NCBI RefSeq assembly: GCF_020524045.1
Contig: NZ_JAIVKL010000022.1
Location: 1 to 60,582, forward strand
DNA from: Metabacillus litoralis
GTDB lineage: Bacteria > Bacillota > Bacilli > Bacillales > Bacillaceae
DNA: 60,582 bases
Direction: 5' to 3'
The notes below the pieces were generated by a model, which saw only the letters and a list, made by a program, of their open reading frames with translations, ran no database searches and was not told the DNA's origin. Below are positions 17,145-28,185 of the stretch, in pieces; the stretch's first letter is position 1; every line of letters starts with the position of its first letter. The translations under genes were made by a program, and so were the position numbers.

Positions 17145-17717
17145 TTGAAAAAACGTAGTCTCTTAAAGTTTTTGAATACAATGGTCACAAGTATACTTGT
17201 TGTTTTATTAGTGAGTGTAGCTGGAATCGTCATTTCAACAAAACTTACTAATGGTCAACCAGAGTTGTTTGGTTATCAATTGAAGACAGTTTTATCTGGA
17301 TCGATGGAACCAGGGATTGCAACAGGTTCGGTTATTGCTGTGAAAACTGTTGATGAGGAAGAACGAGTTAGCCTTAAGCAGGGTGATGTTATTACTTTCA
17401 AGGAAGATAATAAATTAGTTACCCACAGAATTTCAGAGGTGAAAAAAACAAGTAGCAGTGTTCTTTATGTAACAAAGGGGGATAATAATGATGCGTTAGA
17501 TTCAAACCCAGTTTTAGCAGAAAATGTTCAAGCAGTGTATAAAGGATTTACTATCCCAAATCTGGGTTATTTTATTAATTTTACACAATCTCCTAATGGA
17601 AGTATTTTCTTTATGATCGTACCTGGGATCTTGATACTAGGATACTCTATACTTTCTATTTGGAAAACGTTAAGACAGTTAGAAGATAAATATAAAAATA
17701 ATACATTACCTCGCTAA
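17145..17717 (+). CDS. sipW: Signal peptidase I SipW (ER-type)
   Basis: A 190-residue membrane protease of the archaeal/ER-type signal peptidase I group. An N-terminal helix (TMVTSILVVLLVSVAGIVIS) precedes the catalytic serine in LSGSMEPGI. It has histidine in place of lysine (LVTHRIS), the conserved GDNNDALDSNPV, and a C-terminal helix (IFFMIVPGILILGYSI). It processes TasA/TapA-type precursors, matching the three upstream genes. GGAGGGG (17131-17137) is one base before an ATG at 17139 and seven before an in-frame TTG at 17145, so the TTG is favoured. Confidence 0.92.
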   Translation: MKKRSLLKFLNTMVTSILVVLLVSVAGIVISTKLTNGQPELFGYQLKTVLSGSMEPGIATGSVIAVKTVDEEERVSLKQGDVITFKEDNKLVTHRISEVKKTSSSVLYVTKGDNNDALDSNPVLAENVQAVYKGFTIPNLGYFINFTQSPNGSIFFMIVPGILILGYSILSIWKTLRQLEDKYKNNTLPR

Positions 17718-17733
17718 TTATGTGAGGTTTTTT
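17708..17733 (+). terminator. Weak terminator of the matrix operon
   Basis: ACCTC (17708-17712) pairs with GAGGT (17724-17728), followed by a run of T. The stem is short and overlaps the sipW stop codon. Confidence 0.4.
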
Positions 17734-17920
17734 CACTGATTTGATGTGTTGGAAATTCTGATAGATAAAAGGTAGAACTCTTTGAAGATGAAGGTAAAGT
17801 AAAAAGAGTTCAAAGTGGACTTTTAGGTCAAAACTCTTATAATAAGTATATATAGATAGTTTTCTTGTGATAAAAGAACTATGAATATTCAAAAAAATTC
17901 CTAATGATAAATAAATATTC

Positions 17921-18016
17921 CATATTTGAAAATGGCAAACCTATCGAAAGTTAGGGACGCAAAGCCACAGACCTAATACAGAAATGTTATGGTAGCTGGG
18001 TTACCGAATAAGATGG
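17921..18016 (+). ncRNA. c-di-GMP-I riboswitch (GEMM-I)
   Basis: The sequence follows the GEMM-I consensus: GGCAAACC at 17934, a GAAA tetraloop closing the first hairpin (CTATCGAAAGTTAG), the invariant GGGACGCAAAGCC (17954-17966), a second hairpin, and GGTAGCTGGGTTACCG (17991-18006), which carries the tetraloop-receptor side. Riboswitches of this class bind cyclic di-GMP. A terminator-like stem follows at 18028 and a chemoreceptor gene lies downstream, so c-di-GMP probably decides termination versus read-through. The direction of control cannot be told by eye. Confidence 0.92.
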
Positions 18017-18027
18017 CTTTTTATGAT

Positions 18028-18056
18028 AAGTCCACCTTTTTGGGTGGGCTTTTTTA
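18028..18056 (+). terminator. Riboswitch expression-platform terminator
   Basis: AAGTCCACC (18028-18036) pairs with GGTGGGCTT (18043-18051) over a T-rich loop, followed by TTTT. It sits directly between the c-di-GMP aptamer and the chemoreceptor gene. Confidence 0.75.
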
Positions 18057-18121
18057 ATGGTGTATTTTTAAATGAGTGAATGTTATTAAAAGAAGGACAG
18101 AGACAATGGAGAGTGACAAAA

Positions 18122-20092
18122 GTGAGGATCGTTGTAAAAAACACCATAGTGATCAGCTTATTAATTACAATATCCATGATCAGTATATCGGCATTCGGAT
18201 ATATGAAGGCAAAGGAAATTCTTTATGACCGATTTCAGGCTCAAGCTTATGATCAGCTTAATTCTGTTAAAGCAAATATCGACATTTGGATACAAGGTAA
18301 GCAAGAAACAATGAAGTATATGGCTGAGAGTGATGTATTAAAAGAAAGCAATGGAGAAAAGGCAGATGCTCTTGGTAGTAGAATTGCAAAAGCTATGGAT
18401 AACCCAGATGCTTTCGCCTTTATGGATGCAGAAGGCTTCTTATATTTGAATGGTGCTAAAATTCCTGTTAACGAGTATGAACACTATAAAGGTGGAATGG
18501 AGGGACAAACCGAAACATATAATCCTGTGCCCTCACAATCTCCAAGCTTAGAAGGAGCTCCGATTGTGTTGTCTTCTTCACCAATATATAATGCCAGCGG
18601 AGAAATTGTTGGTGTAGCATCAGGTGGTCACCAGATTGAAAGTTTAATTCATATTATCTCTAAAGTAACATTAGGAGAAAGTGGTTTTGTAACTGTTTTT
18701 ACAAGTGATGGAACGATTGTAGCGGGTAAAAATAAAGAAGATATTAAAAGTATCGCCGACTATAAGAACAGTGATTTAGATAAAATAGTCGAGAATTGTA
18801 TGGGTGGTAAAACCGGTGTAGTTGAAACAGATTTTAACGGTGATAACAGTTTAATTTATTACAGCAAAGCAGAAGAAATGGATTGGGGAATCATGATCTC
18901 TGTTCCTACTAGTGAAGCCTTTTCAGATGCAAATTCATTATTAAGCTACTTTTCTATTATAACAATTATTTTTATTATATTAGGTGCACTTATAAATTAT
19001 GGTATTAATAAAAGATCGTTAAATCCTATTAAAGAAGTAACAGATAAAATAGAAAAACTAGCAACAAGCGAAGGAGATTTAACGCAAAGATTAACAATTA
19101 AAAGTAATGATGAAGTTGGGAAATTATCAAAAAGTTTTAATACACTTTTAGATAGTTTACAAGATTTAATCGGTGGTATTCTTCACAAAGGAGAAGTTGT
19201 GACAGAAAACACAGCCGTATTATCAGAGCATGCAGAGGAAATGGTTCAATTATCTGGTGTTGTGACAACAAATGTACACAATGCTGCAGAATTATCGACT
19301 GAGCAAGAAAAAGGAAATAATAAGAATTTAGACTCAATAAATGGAATCACTCATGGTGTATCTGAAATTAAAGATCATTCTTTAATGGTATCAGAGAAAA
19401 CAAAAACAGCGTACAAAGAAGTTGGGTTAGCGAATGAAGAAGTATTATCGCTGTTAGAGCAAATGTCTGAGATACAGCATTCTGTTCGAAATTCAAGCGA
19501 GATTGTAAGAAAACTAGGAAGTCGCTCTTCTGAAATTGGCAATATTGTTAATATGATTCGAAGTATTACTGAACAAACCAATTTACTTTCATTAAATGCT
19601 TCGATTGAGGCAGCTAGAGCAGGAGAGCATGGAAAAGGATTTGCGGTTGTTGCAAATGAAGTTAGAAAGTTAGCGGAAGAATCTGCACAATCAGCGAAAC
19701 AAATTTCCGAACTTGTTAAAGAAATCCAAGAAGACACTTCAAGTGCTGTTGTAGAAATTGAATCTGTCACAACTCAATTTGGAACTGGTATGGAAAAGTT
19801 AGAGGTTGTTAATGGTAGTTTACAAGGTGTATATCAATCTTCTAAAGAATCCACAGATGAAGTAGATAAGATCTTTATCGAAATAGATCAACTTCTTTCC
19901 AAGGTAGAAGATGTAGAAACAGTTATAAGAGATAACTCACAAAAATCAACCGAATCAACAAAGTACATTCGTGAAGTTGCCTCTTCCTCTGAAGAACAAT
20001 TATCATCAATACAAGACATAACAACTTTAATCGAGAAAACAACAATATTAGCTGGAGAATTGAGTGGGTTGTTGAAACGATTTAGAATATAG
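18122..20092 (+). CDS. Methyl-accepting chemotaxis protein with extracellular Cache domain
   Basis: A transmembrane chemoreceptor of about 656 residues. A first helix ([19 protein letters not shown]) is followed by an extracellular Cache-type sensor of about 250 residues ([22 protein letters not shown] is typical). A second helix and HAMP come next ([20 protein letters not shown]), then a signalling domain with the hairpin tip region [21 protein letters not shown]. It transduces ligand binding to CheA/CheW. The GTG at 18122 is ten bases after GGAG; the longer ATG at 18080 has no SD. It is controlled by the preceding c-di-GMP riboswitch. The ligand is unknown. Confidence 0.88.
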   Translation: MRIVVKNTIVISLLITISMISISAFGYMKAKEILYDRFQAQAYDQLNSVKANIDIWIQGKQETMKYMAESDVLKESNGEKADALGSRIAKAMDNPDAFAFMDAEGFLYLNGAKIPVNEYEHYKGGMEGQTETYNPVPSQSPSLEGAPIVLSSSPIYNASGEIVGVASGGHQIESLIHIISKVTLGESGFVTVFTSDGTIVAGKNKEDIKSIADYKNSDLDKIVENCMGGKTGVVETDFNGDNSLIYYSKAEEMDWGIMISVPTSEAFSDANSLLSYFSIITIIFIILGALINYGINKRSLNPIKEVTDKIEKLATSEGDLTQRLTIKSNDEVGKLSKSFNTLLDSLQDLIGGILHKGEVVTENTAVLSEHAEEMVQLSGVVTTNVHNAAELSTEQEKGNNKNLDSINGITHGVSEIKDHSLMVSEKTKTAYKEVGLANEEVLSLLEQMSEIQHSVRNSSEIVRKLGSRSSEIGNIVNMIRSITEQTNLLSLNASIEAARAGEHGKGFAVVANEVRKLAEESAQSAKQISELVKEIQEDTSSAVVEIESVTTQFGTGMEKLEVVNGSLQGVYQSSKESTDEVDKIFIEIDQLLSKVEDVETVIRDNSQKSTESTKYIREVASSSEEQLSSIQDITTLIEKTTILAGELSGLLKRFRI

Positions 20093-20102
20093 AAAACTTA
20101 AG

Positions 20103-20167
20103 GGTGCCTGTCACGCCCTGGGTTTTGTCGAGTCCATCTCGACAAAATTCGGGTGGTGACAGGCACC
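20103..20167. repeat. GGTGCC hairpin repeat, type 1 (copy A)
   Basis: A 65-bp near-perfect inverted repeat: GGTGCCTGTCAC at one end, GTGACAGGCACC at the other, and an inner TTTTGTCGAG/CTCGACAAAA stem with a small loop. It lies 11 bp past the MCP stop codon and ends in TTTTT, so it probably also works as a terminator. Near-identical copies lie at 21183 and 24556. Confidence 0.85.
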
Positions 20168-20296
20168 TTTTTAAAATTTTTAATTCCTAGTTTACAAATG
20201 GGGATAATATGTTATATAGTAAATTAACGAAAATTAAGAAAATTTAATGATTTAGATTAAACAAAGTTAAGTTTCCAAGAAATAGGAGGGATAGAA

Positions 20297-21178
20297 GTGA
20301 ATAAATTAATTGTTTTTATTTTTATTGGTTTGTTAGCACAGCTTATAGACGGTGCATTGGGAATGGCGTATGGTGTAACATCATCATCTTTATTACTTGG
20401 ATTTGGAATTGCACCAGCTGTTGCATCAGCATCTGTTCATTTAGCAGAAATCGTCACAACTGCCGCATCTGGAGCATCACACATCAAGTTTGGGAATGTG
20501 GATAAGACAACTGTCAAAAGGCTTGTCATTCCGGGTTCTATTGGAGCCTTTTTGGGTGCCACATTCTTAAGTAATATACCAGGAGATCTTGCTAAGCCAT
20601 ATATATCTATCTTTTTATTAGCTCTTGGAGTGTATGTTTTAGCAAGATTCTTATTTATGTTTAAAGTAGGAGAGCAAAAAGAAAGTATTGACCTTACAAA
20701 AAGGAAATCCATTCCTCTAGGGTTGGTTGCAGGTTTTGCCGATGCAACTGGTGGTGGAGGATGGGGACCAATTGCCACTCCTGTATTGTTATCTCAAAAA
20801 GGGATTAGTGCACGTAAAGTTGTTGGGACAGTGGATACCAGTGAATTTGCCATAGCTGTTTCTGCTACTGTTGGATTTTTAATATCACTTGGCTGGGCGG
20901 AAGTGAACTGGCTATGGGTAGGAGCTTTAATGATAGGTGGATTAATTGCTGCCCCAATCGCTGCTTGGCTAGTACAGAAAATTAATGCACAACTAATGGG
21001 TGTTCTAGTAGGTGGATTTATTATCTTAGTTAATTCAAGAACACTTGTTAATACATGGGTTGATCAAACAGCAGCTTATCCGTTTATCTATGCCGGAATT
21101 TTAGCACTATGGATAGCGGCCATTGCTTTTATAGTCGTTAGAATTAGAAACACCAAAGTAGCAGAAGTTCTGAATTAA
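20297..21178 (+). CDS. TauE/SafE-family membrane exporter
   Basis: A 293-residue protein with about eight transmembrane helices and the internal duplication typical of the sulfite exporter TauE/SafE family. Each half begins with a glycine-rich motif: LLAQLIDGALGMAYGV in the first and GFADATGGGGWGPIATP in the second. Members export sulfite, sulfoacetate or related organosulfur anions, or act as general anion permeases; the substrate is not evident here. The GTG at 20297 follows GGAGGG. It is flanked on both sides by 65-bp type 1 hairpin repeats in direct orientation. Confidence 0.85.
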   Translation: MNKLIVFIFIGLLAQLIDGALGMAYGVTSSSLLLGFGIAPAVASASVHLAEIVTTAASGASHIKFGNVDKTTVKRLVIPGSIGAFLGATFLSNIPGDLAKPYISIFLLALGVYVLARFLFMFKVGEQKESIDLTKRKSIPLGLVAGFADATGGGGWGPIATPVLLSQKGISARKVVGTVDTSEFAIAVSATVGFLISLGWAEVNWLWVGALMIGGLIAAPIAAWLVQKINAQLMGVLVGGFIILVNSRTLVNTWVDQTAAYPFIYAGILALWIAAIAFIVVRIRNTKVAEVLN

Positions 21179-21182
21179 AATT

Positions 21183-21247
21183 GGTGCCTGTCACGCCCCG
21201 GGTTTTGTCGAGTTCATCTCGACAAAATTCGGGTGGTGACAGGCACC
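21183..21247. repeat. GGTGCC hairpin repeat, type 1 (copy B)
   Basis: This 65-bp copy is almost identical to the one at 20103. It starts four bases after the TauE stop codon. Its last base (21247) abuts the first surviving codon of a truncated S11 peptidase gene, so it marks a rearrangement or deletion junction. Confidence 0.85.
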
Positions 21248-21826
21248 TTGGCTTCTGCAAATAACGCAGCAGTTCTTCTTGCGGAACATATTTCAGGAAG
21301 TGAGGTAGAGTTCACAAATTTAATGAATGAAGAAGCTAAAAGGTTAGGATTATCAGATGATACAGTCTTTCTTAATGCAACAGGATTGCCAAATAAAAAT
21401 AATCAAGAAACAACAATGACAGCCCTAGATCTGGCTAATTTATCTTCTCAATTATTGGATGGCTATCCTGAGCTATTGGAAATAACGAACCTTCCAAGTT
21501 ATCAATTAACATACAATAATATCTCTATTAGTAATACAAATGCCATGCTTTATTCTAAAAATCCAGACATGCACTTCAATGGACTTGATGGATTAAAAAC
21601 CGGATACACAAGTGAAGCAGGTTATTGTTTCGCAGGTACGGCAAAACAAGGGAAGAAGAGACTGATCTCTGTTGTGATGGGAACAGCAACCAAAGACCAA
21701 CGATTTAAGGAGATTAGAAAATTGTTATCTTACGGGTTTGGTAATACAAGTTACACTTTTGATTATTTAATGGAATCCTCTTTATACAAAGTTGAAAAGG
21801 TGATTGAAAGAGGATTAAATTTATAG
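21248..21826 (+). pseudogene. 5'-truncated D-Ala-D-Ala carboxypeptidase (S11 family)
   Basis: About 192 residues of a DacA/DacF-type peptidase remain. The S-x-N motif (SANNA) and the K-T-G motif (GLKTGYTSEAGYCFAG) are present, with the expected FTNLMNEEAKRLGL and FLNATGLPN between them. The signal peptide and the S-x-x-K nucleophile motif are missing. The open frame runs upstream only into hairpin repeat B, with no ribosome binding site. Without the nucleophile it cannot be a working carboxypeptidase. The frame is undamaged otherwise, so the truncation may be recent. Confidence 0.85.
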
Positions 21827-21844
21827 AAAAGAATGAGGGGTCAC

Positions 21845-22009
21845 ATGAAATTAATTATTTGGAGAGTTTTCTTCGTTGCTGTTTTTATGTTTTCCTTTGC
21901 GATTATTGATTACTTTTTTGATGGTTGGATGAAATATGTCACGATAGGCTTAATTGGTGGAGCGATCTTTCCTCATAACTATATAAAAAATCGAGACAAC
22001 AAAAATTAG
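21845..22009 (+). CDS. Small two-helix membrane protein (54 aa)
   Basis: A short open frame with GAGGGG six bases before the ATG encodes 54 residues: a first helix (VFFVAVFMFSFAIIDYFF), a GW-containing turn, a second short hydrophobic stretch (YVTIGLIGGAIF), and a basic tail (IKNRDNKN). It begins 18 bp after the peptidase remnant and could have been cotranscribed with it. No family is recognised. Confidence 0.55.
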   Translation: MKLIIWRVFFVAVFMFSFAIIDYFFDGWMKYVTIGLIGGAIFPHNYIKNRDNKN

Positions 22010-22281
22010 GTTTTCAAATTTGAGGAGAATATCAAGCGTGATTGAATATGATACATATCTAAAAACTTTGAACAATTCAGAAAAAAAGTAAGCTAGTTGT
22101 TTATTGTGATATTGTTATACTAATATTATTTTGATGAGGGAGATATATTGGTCAATTTCTTATGAAGTAAGACTGTTACTTATTTCAAATGTCTCAAAAA
22201 TAATGATTTTGAAAATGGAAAACAAGCTAGGGTTGGTAAATTACGATCATAATATAAACTGGGTAAATATAATTTAATCAA

Positions 22282-22310
22282 TTGACAACGCTTTCAACTG
22301 GATGTATAGT
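22282..22310 (+). promoter_or_regulatory. SigA-type promoter overlapped by a cre site
   Basis: The -35 box TTGACA (22282-22287) and -10 box TATAGT (22305-22310) are 17 bp apart. The same bases 22282-22297 (TTGACAACGCTTTCAA) match the CcpA operator consensus WTGNAARCGNWWWCAW at 15 of 16 positions. CcpA bound there would cover the -35 box, so repression in good sugars is expected. Confidence 0.75.
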
Positions 22311-22316
22311 GATAAT

Positions 22317-22403
22317 TAAGTTAATAAATTGTGACGAGATTAAGAGACACATTAAATTTCTTCGATTATTTTTAATCAAGGGTATTTAATGTGTCTTTTT
22401 TTA
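22317..22403 (+). ncRNA. Candidate catabolite-controlled small RNA
   Basis: Transcription from the promoter at 22282-22310 would start near 22317 and meet a strong terminator: AGACACATTAAAT (22345-22357) pairs perfectly with 22384-22396, followed by seven T. The loop holds a second small stem (GATTA/TAATC). The predicted transcript is about 87 nt and has no convincing open frame. It could instead be a terminated leader of the hydrolase gene at 22530, but 127 bp separate them and no alternative antiterminator was seen. Confidence 0.55.
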
Positions 22404-22529
22404 TTCTCTAAATACCAAGAAGAAGATGGAGGTGAAGCTGTAAATTTTTATTGAATTCAAGTGTGCAACAGTGCTTGTTTCAAGTGATTGTTATTTTGAT
22501 AAAATTTAATGCACTAAAAGGGGGATATT

Positions 22530-24548
22530 ATGAAGAGATTAAAGAAGCCCGTGGTATTGTTAGTGATTTCGTTATTGTTAATTTTGGTTGGAAGTTTTTC
22601 TGCTTCACAATTTAACAGTTCTACTGGAGATGTTGATGTTTCACGTATTTATTTTGATACACCTAGAGGCGAACTTTCGGGACTTTTGTATAAACCGGAT
22701 GGAGTTGATCAACAGCCAAAGCCAACAATTGTAGCAACACATGGATATCTTAATTCTGGTGAAATGCAGGATGCGCAGGCTATCGAAATGTCAAAAAGGG
22801 GATATGTTGTTTTAGCATTAGATCAATATGATCATGGACATTCGACAGGAACTATGGAAAAACCAGTACCGTTTTTCTCGTTTTGGCCACATGCCATCTA
22901 TGATGCGGTTCAATATATGTATGATCAAGATTATGTGTTAAAAGATGAGAGTGGTAATGGAATGATTGCTGTTACAGGTCACTCGATGGGTGGGTTTTCT
23001 TCAACTCATGCGGTGATGTTAGATGAAGTCGACTTTAAGGAAAGTGGCATTCGAAAAATCTATAGTTCCTTAACGATGGGTTCTGATTATCAATGGGTGA
23101 AAACACTAGGGTTTAGTGATGAAGAAATTAACAATTCATATGGACCAAGATTTTCAGGGAAGCTTGCTGGTCAGTATGATGAGTTTTTCTTTGATGCAGC
23201 CGCAGCAGGGGGTGGAGCATCTGTTGTGAAGAAAAATTATGTTGGTACAGAAGAAGGTCAAGGATTTTTAGGAAATCCAGAAAATCCAACAGCCGGTGAG
23301 GTGTATGAAGTTAATGGTGGAAAAAGGGTCATCTATCAGCCGAACGAAACACATCCTTGGAACCATTTTTCAAAAACATCAACAGAGTATGCTATTGATT
23401 TTTACGATATGGCATTTGCTGATTACAGTAACCTTGTAACAGTTGGTGAAGATGGTCAAACGTGGATGTTTAAAGAATGGTTTTCATTTGTAGCACTTAT
23501 CGGATTTTTTATGATGTTTATTCCGCTCATTACGCTGTTATCGAAAGTACCTTTCCTTAACAATATTTATACCAAAAAACCAGAAGCACTTCCTGCACCA
23601 AAAACAAATGGTGGAAAACTAGCAGGCTTGTTATTAGTTGTTTTTGGTGGCCTTTATCCTGCATTGTTTTTCTCTGCATTATATAGCGCAGATCTTTATG
23701 GAATGAGACTGTTAAAACAAATTAGTATGATCTTCATTGTTTTATCGGCAATTGTTCTGATATATTCATTGGTGAAAAAATCAGAGCGAAGCATTAAATC
23801 TTGTTCGGTTATTATGCTTGGTTTAAGTGTAATTCAATATATCTATTTAAAATTCCAAAGTAAACTCATTGCTACAACAGAATTTTTCGGAGCACCAACT
23901 GTCAATCCGATTGTTTTCTGGGCAATTAATGTAGCGATTGTAACGTTAATGATTATGGTTTGCTACCACTTTGTTTCTAAAAAGCCTGAAGGTGCTACGA
24001 TTAAGAGCTATGGCGTAGCAGCAAGCATTAAGACGATTATTGCTTCACTTTTAACAGCTGTAGTAGCCGTTGTTATTGGTTATGCTGTTCTCTATCTTGT
24101 AGATGCTCTATTCAAGACTGATTTTCGTCTTTGGACATTTGCAGTAAAAACATTTGAAGGACAGCATGTGTTTGCTTTACTAAAATATGCTCCACTATTC
24201 TTAATTTACTACTTTATTGTTGGTCTATCCGTCAATATGAATACGGCTAGTACTAAGTATGATGGAATCAAAGGTTACGTAGTTTCAATATTCCATTTTA
24301 TAGGTGGTCTAGTTCTTTATCTTGGATACCACTATGGGCTATTGTTTATGACAGGCACAGCAGGTTATCCAGGAGAATCACTTTCTTCTATTATAGTAAT
24401 TGGTCTAGTACCAGCCCTGTTAATAGCAGCCATATTTAATCGCTACTTCTACAAAAAAACAGGCAATATCTACGTAGCAGCCTTTCTTAACACCTTGTTA
24501 ATGACAATGATTACCCTAGCAAATACTACGCTATATACAATATTTTAA
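22530..24548 (+). CDS. Membrane alpha/beta hydrolase with C-terminal multi-pass domain
   Basis: A 672-residue protein. An N-terminal helix anchors an alpha/beta hydrolase domain (about residues 40-300) with TIVATHGYLNSGEMQ, the LALDQYDHGHS loop, and the nucleophile elbow GHSMGG (Ser152). A histidine in NETHPWNHFSKTS may complete the triad. From about residue 315 there are nine or ten transmembrane helices. Substrate is unknown; the fusion suggests an esterase or peptidase working at the outer membrane face. GGGGGA precedes the ATG. It ends just before hairpin repeat C. Confidence 0.75.
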   Translation: MKRLKKPVVLLVISLLLILVGSFSASQFNSSTGDVDVSRIYFDTPRGELSGLLYKPDGVDQQPKPTIVATHGYLNSGEMQDAQAIEMSKRGYVVLALDQYDHGHSTGTMEKPVPFFSFWPHAIYDAVQYMYDQDYVLKDESGNGMIAVTGHSMGGFSSTHAVMLDEVDFKESGIRKIYSSLTMGSDYQWVKTLGFSDEEINNSYGPRFSGKLAGQYDEFFFDAAAAGGGASVVKKNYVGTEEGQGFLGNPENPTAGEVYEVNGGKRVIYQPNETHPWNHFSKTSTEYAIDFYDMAFADYSNLVTVGEDGQTWMFKEWFSFVALIGFFMMFIPLITLLSKVPFLNNIYTKKPEALPAPKTNGGKLAGLLLVVFGGLYPALFFSALYSADLYGMRLLKQISMIFIVLSAIVLIYSLVKKSERSIKSCSVIMLGLSVIQYIYLKFQSKLIATTEFFGAPTVNPIVFWAINVAIVTLMIMVCYHFVSKKPEGATIKSYGVAASIKTIIASLLTAVVAVVIGYAVLYLVDALFKTDFRLWTFAVKTFEGQHVFALLKYAPLFLIYYFIVGLSVNMNTASTKYDGIKGYVVSIFHFIGGLVLYLGYHYGLLFMTGTAGYPGESLSSIIVIGLVPALLIAAIFNRYFYKKTGNIYVAAFLNTLLMTMITLANTTLYTIF

Positions 24549-24555
24549 AGGATTA

Positions 24556-24620
24556 GGTGCCTGTCACTCCCCGGGTTTTGTCGAGTTCATCTCGACAAAA
24601 TTCGGGTGGTGACAGGCACT
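24556..24620. repeat. GGTGCC hairpin repeat, type 1 (copy C)
   Basis: This 65-bp copy has the same design as copies A and B, with a few substitutions. It begins eight bases after the hydrolase stop codon and is followed by TTTTTATA, so it can serve as that gene's terminator. Confidence 0.85.
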
Positions 24621-24632
24621 TTTTATACTAAA

Positions 24633-24669
24633 AAGCACGCAAACTCCCTAACTGGGATTTTGCGTGCTT
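24633..24669 (-). terminator. Terminator of katG
   Basis: AAGCACGCAAA (24633-24643) pairs with 24659-24669, with an inner CCC/GGG extension. On the minus strand it is followed by TTTTAGTATAAAA. It lies 35 bp after the katG stop codon. Confidence 0.75.
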
Positions 24670-24703
24670 CATATTTATTCAAACTATCTTTATAGTAAAA
24701 ACC

Positions 24704-26959
<2,256 letters not shown>

Positions 26960-27663
26960 TGTAGTTATTATATTAAACTATTAGAGAAATTGAAAGCTTT
27001 AATATTCATTTGGTAATATTTTTTTAGTTAAAGAGTCATTTATGAATTCAAACTATTAAATTAGACCTCTAGTATTTGTTGATGAAATCACATTTTAAGA
27101 GAGGTTGTAGATTATGAAAATAAAGTGTTTAATAGGAAACGGCTAATTATATATATGCATTTAATTTCATAATAGAAGTTTAATTTTTAGTTATTTTAAA
27201 TATAGTAAGGTAAGTAAATGAGTATTGGGATTTTGGAGAAAGAGTTTTTACTAGGAAGGTTGTGATAAGTATAAGAGATACTTTTTTGGTGATTTTTCTG
27301 TAAGGGTTGAGGTGATAGTTAAACACTCTTTTATCATTTAGAGGCTTTACGATGAGAGAAAAGCTAAAACAAAATTGTTTTATATTTATGGATATTGGAT
27401 GAGAATTGAATATTTAAAGTGGAAGCAGCGCTATTTCATTAGATTAATTACCTTAAAAAGTTCATTATTCATTTTCTGTAGTTCTGTACGGCTAAGTGAA
27501 ATGATGATTATAAATGATAGATTTTCACCTTTTAAAGGTTATCACTACCGTAATGTCTCCTTAACAAACATTTAATAAATTCATATGGTACATAATCACT
27601 CATAATCATGTAAACTTAAGAATAAAGTACATTTGGGTACAGATTAAATAGTAGGAGGCTACG
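26960..27663. other. AT-rich gap without a supportable gene
   Basis: About 700 bp between katG and the DUF6526 gene. Only short open frames without ribosome binding sites occur, including a 66-codon one at 27375 with unlikely composition. No repeat family from elsewhere in the window is present. It presumably holds the katG promoter and the promoter of the DUF6526 gene. Confidence 0.5.
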
Positions 27664-28095
27664 ATGATCAAACAGCAGAATTATCAAAATCATAGAAAGA
27701 TAGATCCGGTTTTCCATGTTGGTATTGCACTTTTTTCTCTTGTTATCTTAATATTAGCAATCACTTATTTCTTTCAACATGTTTCTAATCAAGGGTTTTT
27801 AAGTACGATTGTTTTACTAATGGCTATTATTATCGTTTTGATGAGTGTGAAACTTAGAGGGTATGCTCTTTTGTTACAAGATCGAGTGATTCGTAATGAA
27901 GAGAACTTTAGGTATTATCGTTTAACAGGGAAGTTTTTAGATACTCAGCTTTCTTTAAAGCAACTCATTGCGCTTCGATTTGCAGATGATCATGAGTATC
28001 CGAATTTAGTTGAGCGAACAATCTCTGAGAATCTAGCTCCAGATGATATTAAAAAGGCCGTTCAAAATTGGCGTGCAGATCACCATCGCGTATAA
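27664..28095 (+). CDS. DUF6526-like membrane protein
   Basis: A 143-residue protein. A short polar N-terminus is followed by two transmembrane helices (VGIALFSLVILILAITYFF and IVLLMAIIIVLMSVKL), then a cytoplasmic helical tail (YYRLTGKFLDTQLSLKQLIALRFADDHEYP, ending in IKKAVQNWRADHHRV). I associate this pattern with DUF6526 of Bacillaceae; function unknown. TAGGAGG precedes the start. It has its own terminator, so it is probably not in an operon with the ABC genes that follow. Confidence 0.65.
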   Translation: MIKQQNYQNHRKIDPVFHVGIALFSLVILILAITYFFQHVSNQGFLSTIVLLMAIIIVLMSVKLRGYALLLQDRVIRNEENFRYYRLTGKFLDTQLSLKQLIALRFADDHEYPNLVERTISENLAPDDIKKAVQNWRADHHRV

Positions 28096-28109
28096 TAAAG
28101 TTGAAACCT

Positions 28110-28140
28110 AACAGCTCTTTATCAGGGCTGTTTCTTTTTT
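28110..28140 (+). terminator. Rho-independent terminator
   Basis: AACAGCTC (28110-28117) pairs with GGGCTGTT (28125-28132) with one wobble, followed by TCTTTTTT. Confidence 0.75.
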
Positions 28141-28185
28141 GATCGTTACTTTTTTAGAAAAATTCACCTTAAGGGAGGTATGTTC

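Noticed and set aside
20103-21247. TauE gene as a composite transposon between direct repeats A and B
   Set aside because: No transposase, no target duplication, and the peptidase 5' part is not on the other side, so simple insertion does not explain it.
27375-27575. 66-codon open frame
   Set aside because: No ribosome binding site and an aromatic-rich composition unlike its neighbours; it looks like chance in AT-rich DNA.
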